Source: Oscillospiraceae bacterium (GTDB lineage Bacteria; Bacillota; Clostridia; Oscillospirales; Oscillospiraceae). From it: a stretch of DNA of 64,000 nucleotides. Positions 59,385 to 64,000 of the stretch are shown here, in pieces. Both the position numbers and the translations under genes were made by a program. Below the pieces are notes generated by a model. That model did not search any database, was not told the DNA's origin, and worked only from the letters and a program-made list of their open reading frames with translations. The stretch covers positions 10,472-74,471 of the forward strand of contig JAHHRX010000007.1 of assembly GCA_020025545.1 (NCBI GenBank), written 5' to 3'. Each line of letters begins with the position of its first letter. Position 1 is the first letter of the stretch.

Positions 59385-59795
59385 TTAACCTGCAAGGCGT
59401 GCGCCAAGGGCACGGCATTGCGCTTCTTCCTCCTCCCCCGGCAGCTCCTGACAGATATAAGTTTCGCTAATGGCACAGGGAGCACTCTCTTTCCAGCTGC
59501 GCATCCACTCACCGTCTCCCCAGCCATAGGAGCCAAACAACGCGACACGCTTTCCCAGCAGCTTGCCGCTGACATCTTCCCACATGGGCAGGAACTCAGA
59601 ATCCTCCAGTTCTTCTGCGCCCATGGCGGGGCATCCGAATGCAAATGCATCAAAATCGGCTGCCTTGGCAGAATTAAATTCCCCGGCGCTGAACAGTTCA
59701 ACCTCCGCATTTTCCTGCTTTACGCCTTCGGCAACTGCGTTCGCCATTGCCTCAGTATTGCCTGTGCCGCTCCAATAAACTACTGCTACTTTCAT
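59385..59795 (-). CDS. Short-chain flavodoxin
   Basis: A 136-residue flavodoxin. The FMN phosphate loop VVYWSGTGNTEAMA is at the N-terminus, and the isoalloxazine loops are FGCPAMGAEELED and FGSYGWGDGEW. Flavodoxins replace ferredoxin in electron transfer, notably under iron limitation. It is 24 bases downstream of the DUF3793 gene, and both lie behind two GTTAG operator copies, which fits iron-responsive control. Confidence 0.93.
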   Translation of the reverse strand: MKVAVVYWSGTGNTEAMANAVAEGVKQENAEVELFSAGEFNSAKAADFDAFAFGCPAMGAEELEDSEFLPMWEDVSGKLLGKRVALFGSYGWGDGEWMRSWKESAPCAISETYICQELPGEEEEAQCRALGARLAG

Positions 59796-59819
59796 ATTTC
59801 AAGATCCTTTCTTTTCATT

Positions 59820-60368
59820 TTATCCGGCTACTGTGAGCCGTTGGATATCCGCTTCACAGCCGATTTGCCGGCGGTAAAAAACGGTACATCTTTTAAATTG
59901 ATTAAATTTGCGCTGTGCCTCCGGAATATTCGTATACGCTTTCCAGCATCCTGTGCACGGGCAGTTCTTCCCCTTGTTCTGTATGAAAGCACGGATATCT
60001 GCAAGGGGGTAATCGAGGAAAATCCCAATTTCATGGGGAAAATCATCGCTGGATAAACGATCCTCCAAATGATTGAGACAGCCGCTGATGGTGAACTCGG
60101 TATAGCCGTACTCCGTGAGGAAGCATCTGACCTGGATGTCTTTGATAATCTCATTGAGACTGCGTTCCCTGTACAAATAGACCAGACTGGGGCCTTTTCC
60201 TTTTTTATAAAGCAAATGCGCACGGACACCCTTTGTCCGGATGGAATGATCCAGCCTGCTGACCGCTTCTTCAAGCTCCTCTTTCGTGCCATGCTGTGGA
60301 AAAATACTTCCCGCTTTCAATCCTGCAAGGGTCGGAGCGCAGTTTTGCACAATCAAATCGGTTGACAT
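59820..60368 (-). CDS. DUF3793-family protein
   Basis: A 182-residue protein with the DUF3793 pattern: an N-terminal CAPTLAGLKAGSIF, LLYKKGKGPSLVYLYR in the middle, and PHEIGIFLDYPLADIRAFIQNKGKNC with CTGCWKAY near the end. In Clostridia it is usually next to a flavodoxin gene, as here, and is suspected to be iron-linked; its activity is unknown. GGAGG lies 5-6 bases before the start. Two operator copies lie upstream. Confidence 0.9.
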   Translation of the reverse strand: MSTDLIVQNCAPTLAGLKAGSIFPQHGTKEELEEAVSRLDHSIRTKGVRAHLLYKKGKGPSLVYLYRERSLNEIIKDIQVRCFLTEYGYTEFTISGCLNHLEDRLSSDDFPHEIGIFLDYPLADIRAFIQNKGKNCPCTGCWKAYTNIPEAQRKFNQFKRCTVFYRRQIGCEADIQRLTVAG

Positions 60369-60390
60369 TTTCTCCTCCCATCGGTTTTTA

Positions 60391-60406
60391 GTTAGCCATT
60401 GCTAAC
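60391..60406 (-). promoter_or_regulatory. Metalloregulator-like operator, copy 2
   Basis: GTTAG-CCATTG-CTAAC, 22 bases upstream of the DUF3793 start. Same half-sites and spacing as 36701-36718. Confidence 0.75.
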
Positions 60407-60449
60407 CAATACGCAAAATGTAAAGCTCCGTTCGGCGGAGCCTCCATTA

Positions 60450-60465
60450 GTTAGCTGTCGCTAAC
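60450..60465 (-). promoter_or_regulatory. Metalloregulator-like operator, copy 3
   Basis: GTTAG-CTGTCG-CTAAC with matching flanks (A...T), 59 bases from copy 2. Between the two copies is a hairpin GCTCCG/CGGAGC (60425-60441). Confidence 0.75.
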
Positions 60466-60863
60466 TTCTGCTGAAAGAATACCACAATCTCTCCCTGTTG
60501 TCAAGACATTTCTGATCCGGATATTGCCGGGAGCGAGGGAATCGCTCAACGGGCGTGGGTGCGCAATTCCGCACCCACGCCCGTTTATGTGTTATGACAT
60601 ATGCCCGCATCAACTGCAGGAAAAGAAAAAGCTTCCCTTCATATTGCGAAGGACCCGACGCACAATGGAATCGGATCGTATGAAATCAGCGCTTTGGTCT
60701 GCCCTTGGGTGTCCACCATCAGACATGGTGGGCAAAGTATCGGCTCAACGACGCAGCATCTTGGAAATCGGCGTGTTTCGTCAGATATTTCTCCCAAAAC
60801 CCTAATGAAAGGTTTCAGCGCCGGCCTTCCTTTATGATTTTGCGGTATCGCCCCATCCGGGGA
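60466..60863. other. Non-coding region with a 16-bp hairpin and possible gene debris
   Basis: Contains a perfect 16-bp inverted repeat AACGGGCGTGGGTGCG / CGCACCCACGCCCGTT (60548-60585) of terminator shape but with only three Ts. From about 60600 to 60830 there are short open pieces in several frames (for example a minus-strand stretch reading FWEKYLTKHADFQDAASLSR that ends in a stop) that look like remains of a lost gene; none is recognisable. Confidence 0.4.
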
Positions 60864-61433
60864 CTATCCTTTCTTATGTTTGCCGGTAATCGATGCAGGA
60901 AGACATTTCAGCAAGAACAATGCAAACACCAGAATTAACAAGCGATCGATGTAGTCTGTGAGAAATTGTACGCAGAACACGCTTACGGTCAGATTCAGTC
61001 CTGCCTGATGCAGGAATTGCACCAAGATGCTGGATCCGGAAGAAGTTACACCGCCGAAAACGAAGGCGCTGATACAGGAGGCCAAAAGTGTTCCGGGAAG
61101 CGTGATCAGAAAGGCACAAACCGGGAGAAGTGCCTTGGAAGAGGTAAGGCGTTTGGAACGATATACCACACCGGTCAGCAAACCAATCAGCAAAGCCACC
61201 GGAATGAAGAACAGGGAATATACATCAGTGGTAAAACCAACCAGCAGACCGCTTAATAAACCGGGGATCATGCCATAGAGGGGTCCAAACAGCATGGCGC
61301 ACAGCACGGTACCCAAACTGTCAAAATAAATTGGAAGCTTTAAAAACAGCGCCAGATTGGAACCGATGATGTTCAGCACAGCGCACAGGGCAATAAAAGA
61401 CATCTGGAACAGGGAAAGGTTTAGACGTTTCAT
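60864..61433 (-). CDS. ECF transporter S component-like membrane protein
   Basis: A 189-residue protein with five or six hydrophobic segments. The FGPLYGMIPGLLSGLLVGFTTDVYS block is typical of substrate-binding S components of energy-coupling factor transporters. The ATPase and T subunits are not in the window and are presumably shared. GGGAGGTG precedes the start at 61433, which overlaps the nucleoside hydrolase by 4 bases. The tight coupling suggests it imports a nucleoside, a base or a modified base such as queuosine or a precursor. Confidence 0.82.
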   Translation of the reverse strand: MKRLNLSLFQMSFIALCAVLNIIGSNLALFLKLPIYFDSLGTVLCAMLFGPLYGMIPGLLSGLLVGFTTDVYSLFFIPVALLIGLLTGVVYRSKRLTSSKALLPVCAFLITLPGTLLASCISAFVFGGVTSSGSSILVQFLHQAGLNLTVSVFCVQFLTDYIDRLLILVFALFLLKCLPASITGKHKKG

Positions 61434-62440
61434 GCCAACACCTCCCCAGCTGAAATCTGATCCAGCACGGCGCTCGCCTGATCCGGCTGGGCACCCAATA
61501 CCCTGCACAGGAAGAGCATCATAAACTTCTTGGCATCTACTTGTGTAAGCACTTTGCTATTGTGGGGCCGATTCCAGATTTGGAAGGCATCACAAAGGGT
61601 CTGCCCATAGCTGATGCCGGTTGTTTCCACGGCTGTGTAGGTGGTAAAGCCATGGCACAAGGAACGGTCTGCAAAATATGCAACAGCCAGCGGGTCGTTG
61701 AGCACACAGCCAATGACCCCTTCCTGCTTCCAGTGAAAATCAAAGTAAAAACGGGTGATGGCTTCTATTTTCTGGCCCAAAGCGGGGTTGATGTTTTTCA
61801 TATACTCCAAAATATTGGGAGTAAGTACGATTTTTCGAGTCACATCCAGCCCAACCATGTGGATGACCTTGTCTTTCAATTTCGGCAGGGAGGAAAAGGC
61901 TGTGTAAACCTGGGCGGCGGCATCCGGGTCGCACCAGTAATTATATTCTGCCACAGGTGAGCAGTTTCCGTGGGATTTGTAGGTTCCCCCCATGGAAACG
62001 AGCTCCCGGATATTGCAAAAAGCGGCAGGATTACGCTCCAGCAGCCGTGCCAGATTGGTCAAAGGCCCCAGTGCAATCACAGAAACATCCTCCTGTGCGG
62101 TGAAAACTGATTCCAGATATTCCACCGCGTCATCCTTGACGGTGCATCCGTCAGGAACTGAAAAACCGGACTGGCCAAGGCCGTCTTCGCCGTGGGTGTC
62201 CATTGCGTCCACATAGGGGCGCACCAGCGGCTTTTCTTCTCCTTTGTACACCGGGATGTCTGTACGGCCCATCCAGCTGAGCACTTTGCATGCGTTTTGC
62301 ACCCCCTTGCTGACAGGAACATTGCCGCAGACAATGGTGATACCAACCACATCAATTTCCTGGCAGGACAGCGCCAGCATGATAGCAAGGCTATCATCAA
62401 TACCGGGGTCGCAATCCAAGATTACTTTTTGTGCATTCAT
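61430..62440 (-). CDS. IunH-family nucleoside hydrolase
   Basis: A 336-residue N-ribohydrolase. The calcium-binding signature DCDPGIDD is at residues 9-16, with NLARLLERNP, VSMGGTY and the C-terminal NDPLAVAYF. It cleaves a ribonucleoside to base and ribose. AAAGGAG is upstream. Coupling to an ECF S component, rather than to a purine nucleoside permease, recalls the queuosine hydrolase QueK paired with QrtT in Clostridioides, but a purine or pyrimidine nucleoside is also possible; no QueL-type radical SAM gene is nearby. Confidence 0.9.
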   Translation of the reverse strand: MNAQKVILDCDPGIDDSLAIMLALSCQEIDVVGITIVCGNVPVSKGVQNACKVLSWMGRTDIPVYKGEEKPLVRPYVDAMDTHGEDGLGQSGFSVPDGCTVKDDAVEYLESVFTAQEDVSVIALGPLTNLARLLERNPAAFCNIRELVSMGGTYKSHGNCSPVAEYNYWCDPDAAAQVYTAFSSLPKLKDKVIHMVGLDVTRKIVLTPNILEYMKNINPALGQKIEAITRFYFDFHWKQEGVIGCVLNDPLAVAYFADRSLCHGFTTYTAVETTGISYGQTLCDAFQIWNRPHNSKVLTQVDAKKFMMLFLCRVLGAQPDQASAVLDQISAGEVLA

Positions 62441-62599
62441 TCTCCAATCTCCTTTGTTGCATTATTTTGAGATACTTGGTTTTTTATACTGGGAAGTTCA
62501 CGAACCAGTCCGAATAAAATATTCGATTTCATAAATGCGCCATCTATTATAGCAAATTTTCGACATAAAGCAAAGGGTAAAATTTCATTAACGAAAAAT

Positions 62600-62936
62600 T
62601 GATACAAAAAATAGGATTTGCGGATTTTAGCATCGAGGCAGCCGAACTAACAAAACCCAGTTTCCGGCCTCGGCATTTCCAAAAATCCTTGTGAGTCACG
62701 GTCTCAAACAGATGCGCTTTCACGATCTTCGTCACTCCTGCGCAAGCCTCCTGCTTGCCAACGGCGTACCGCTCAAGCAGATTCAGGAGTGGCTTGGGCA
62801 TTCGGACTTTGCCACCACCGCCAACATCTACGCCCATCTGGACTATTCCTCCAAACCCTCCTCCGCACAGGCGATGGAAAGTGGCCTTAGCTTGCCGCAA
62901 GCCGAAATCGCCGGAAGTGCATGGCAACGGCTATGA
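62600..62936 (+). pseudogene. Tyrosine recombinase (integrase) remnant, C-terminal part with frameshift
   Basis: The last 82 codons (62691-62936) carry the catalytic core of a phage/ICE integrase: HDLRHSCASLLLANGVPLKQIQEWLGHS and TTANIYAHLDY with the nucleophile tyrosine. Just upstream a second frame reads KPSFRPRHFQKS, the normal preceding segment; one missing A near 62685 (in a run of five) separates the frames. No start, DNA-binding domain or full-length frame exists upstream. The stop codon is 37 bases from a tRNA-Ser fragment, as expected for an integrase beside its attachment site. Confidence 0.8.
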
Positions 62937-62945
62937 AAACAAAAA

Positions 62946-62971
62946 AGCCGGTAAGTCAAATGACTTACCGG
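62946..62971 (-). terminator. Terminator beside the tRNA-Ser fragment
   Basis: A 12-bp perfect stem GCCGGTAAGTCA / TGACTTACCGGC; on the minus strand it directly follows the tRNA CCA end and is followed by TTTTTTGTTTT. Confidence 0.85.
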
Positions 62972-62972
62972 C

Positions 62973-63031
62973 ATGGCGGAGATGAAGAGATTTGAACTCT
63001 TGCACCGGTTGCCCGGCCTACCGCATTTCGA
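62973..63031 (-). tRNA. 3' half of a tRNA-Ser(CGA) gene, attachment-site remnant
   Basis: On the minus strand the 59 bases run from the anticodon loop (TTCGAAA, anticodon CGA) through the 3' anticodon stem TGCGG, a serine-type long variable arm (GCCGG-GCAA-CCGGT), a T arm (AAGAG-TTCAAAT-CTCTT), the acceptor 3' strand CATCTCC, discriminator G and CCA. The 5' half is absent: upstream sequence does not fold as a D arm or acceptor. This is the pattern left by integration of an element into a tRNA gene. Confidence 0.85.
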
Positions 63032-63320
63032 ATTCTATCACTACCTGTGAAGTCTTATATTTGAGCAGTAATTTCCAGTGAGGTCTGTAATGCCAAAAAC
63101 CCGCACCGTCACAGGCTTTTTGGCCGAAAAGGCTTGGAATAAAGCCAGCATTCGAACCCATGCCGATTTTACTGTTTTTTCGCTTTTTGGAGAGAAATCT
63201 CGCCTCCAGGAGAGAAAAAGGAGAGAAACGGCAACACAAAACCAGCGTTAGAAACGCACTCATAAAACGCCGCAAGGAACAGCGTCAGCAACCGAAATAT
63301 TTACCTTGAGGTGTTAAAAA
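63032..63320. other. End region of an integrated element, no gene seen
   Basis: Between the tRNA fragment and the first cargo gene there is no credible gene. The segment 63185-63230 is rich in GGAGAGAAA direct repeats (three copies), possibly binding sites near the element end. Confidence 0.4.
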
Positions 63321-63920
63321 ATGTATGAATGGATCGACTGGGATCAGATTCCAGATGTCATCAATAAAGACCAGTTCTATCGCATCTGCCGTATCAGCAA
63401 ATCCACAGCACGCTATCTGCTGCAAAGCGGAACCGTGCCTTGTCATTATACCGGGAAAAAGACACGCTGTTACACCATCCGAAAAGAGGATGTGCAGGAG
63501 TACCTCCGGCAGCGCAGTAATCATCCCGAAGATTATACCGCCACCGCCGGCTGGTACGGAGCAAAGAAAAGCACAGGTATGCCGAAGAATCTTTCCGAAG
63601 AAACCTTGCAGAAGCTCCATAGCTATTACACTGCACTGTTAGTAAGCTCCCCGGATGTATTGTCTACAAATGAAATTGTAGCCCTCACGGGTTACCGTCG
63701 AGAAACTGTAAATAATTGGTGCATTGAAAATTGTGTTCCGCATTTCTTCCGAAAACGCACCAATTACATCCCAAAAGCATTCCTGATTGACTTCTTCTGC
63801 AGTGAAAGATTCCGCACCATCAGCAAGAAAACGAAGTGGCATATCCGTACTCTCCGTGACTTTGAGCAGCGCTTGAAGGATGAACAGCGCCGTACAAAGG
63901 GGGCAAAGAAGCGTGGATAA
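63321..63920 (+). CDS. ICE-type helix-turn-helix DNA-binding protein
   Basis: A 199-residue protein with two excisionase-like winged helix segments: residues 15-60 (INKDQFYRICRISKSTARYLLQSG, PCHYTGKKTRCYTIRKEDV) and residues 110-155 (LSTNEIVALTGYRRETVNNWCIENC). A basic tail follows (EQRLKDEQRRTKGAKKRG). Such proteins occur near the ends of integrative conjugative elements of Firmicutes and are presumed recombination or regulatory factors. GAGGTG lies 7 bases before the start. Its end overlaps the next gene. Confidence 0.7.
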   Translation: MYEWIDWDQIPDVINKDQFYRICRISKSTARYLLQSGTVPCHYTGKKTRCYTIRKEDVQEYLRQRSNHPEDYTATAGWYGAKKSTGMPKNLSEETLQKLHSYYTALLVSSPDVLSTNEIVALTGYRRETVNNWCIENCVPHFFRKRTNYIPKAFLIDFFCSERFRTISKKTKWHIRTLRDFEQRLKDEQRRTKGAKKRG

Positions 63921-64000
63921 CTTCCTTGAACAATTATACTATGGGAACATCAACCCACAGGCTCGCTGCTGTCCTAAGGGCAGTGATGCTCATGAAATAG
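63913..64000 (+). CDS. DUF6809-like ICE protein, 5' part only
   Basis: A frame opens at GTG 63913, with AAGGGGG about 9 bases upstream, overlaps the previous stop by 8 bases and runs off the window (29 codons seen). It reads VDNFLEQLYYGNINPQARC, which resembles the N-terminus of the small DUF6809 proteins carried by ICEs. The assignment is from memory of that pattern. Confidence 0.55.
   Translation, partial: MDNFLEQLYYGNINPQARCCPKGSDAHEI

Noticed and set aside
62691..62936. Functional integrase
   Set aside because: Only the C-terminal catalytic segment remains and the frame upstream is shifted.
1..64000. CRISPR arrays, rRNA genes, intact transposases
   Set aside because: None were seen; repeats found are within the GH20 gene or short operators.

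Overview
The window looks like the chromosome of an anaerobic Clostridia-type Firmicute, probably a gut member of the Oscillospiraceae/Ruminococcaceae neighbourhood. The signs are strong AGGAGG-type ribosome sites, SigA-like promoters, a LicT-type PTS antiterminator, families typical of gut Clostridia (DUF3783, DUF3793, DUF6809-like), a surface-anchored GH20 glycosidase, and a large purine catabolism locus built from molybdenum hydroxylases. The genus cannot be fixed from the sequence alone.

Region 1 (0.3-35.5 kb) is a nearly complete purine/urate degradation island. On the minus strand lie a three-subunit xanthine dehydrogenase (Mo, FAD and 2Fe-2S subunits), a purine riboswitch, guanine deaminase and an NCS2 purine permease. 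A YheO/DauR-like PAS-HTH regulator separates these from the plus-strand run ssnA, ygfK, xdhD-like, polyferredoxin, ygeX, ygeY, ygeW, carbamate kinase, hyuA and ridA. Adenine deaminase, mocA, a LysR regulator, a Pst-like oxyanion ABC transporter, yqeB and yqeC follow; these supply the cofactor and selenium-dependent hydroxylase maturation functions. Aspartate carbamoyltransferase pyrBI, with a leader-peptide attenuator, is embedded here, followed by a broken MobA-like gene and an XdhC-type accessory gene. Together the genes would import purine bases, convert adenine and guanine to hypoxanthine and xanthine, oxidise them to urate, open the ring reductively, and harvest pyruvate, ammonia and ATP (through diaminopropionate ammonia-lyase, a YgeW carbamoyltransferase and carbamate kinase).

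Region 2 (35.7-41.9 kb) has a membrane protein, then an operon of two ABC half-transporters, a YgbA (nitrosative-stress) protein and a DUF454 protein. A GTTAG-N6-CTAAC operator precedes it and recurs twice at 60.4 kb before a DUF3793/flavodoxin operon, which suggests a shared metalloregulator. A sigma-like protein and a DUF3783 protein follow.

Region 3 (42-54.2 kb) is sugar uptake: a complete PTS operon (antiterminator, EIIA, EI, HPr, EIICB) behind a RAT antiterminator/terminator, a TIM-barrel protein, a small XRE regulator, a small DUF6897-like protein, and a 1567-residue cell-wall GH20 hexosaminidase or lacto-N-biosidase candidate.

Region 4 (54.6-62.4 kb) has a MarR-led heterodimeric ABC exporter with a cytidylate-kinase-like protein, the flavodoxin/DUF3793 operon, and an ECF S-component with a nucleoside hydrolase. 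Region 5 (62.6-64 kb) is a mobile-element boundary: a broken tyrosine recombinase, the 3' half of a tRNA-Ser gene, and ICE-type cargo running off the window.

Notable non-coding features are the purine riboswitch at 3.3 kb, a GC-rich multi-hairpin RNA candidate at 7.3-7.6 kb, the pyrB attenuator at 32.1 kb, and the RAT element at 46.9 kb.
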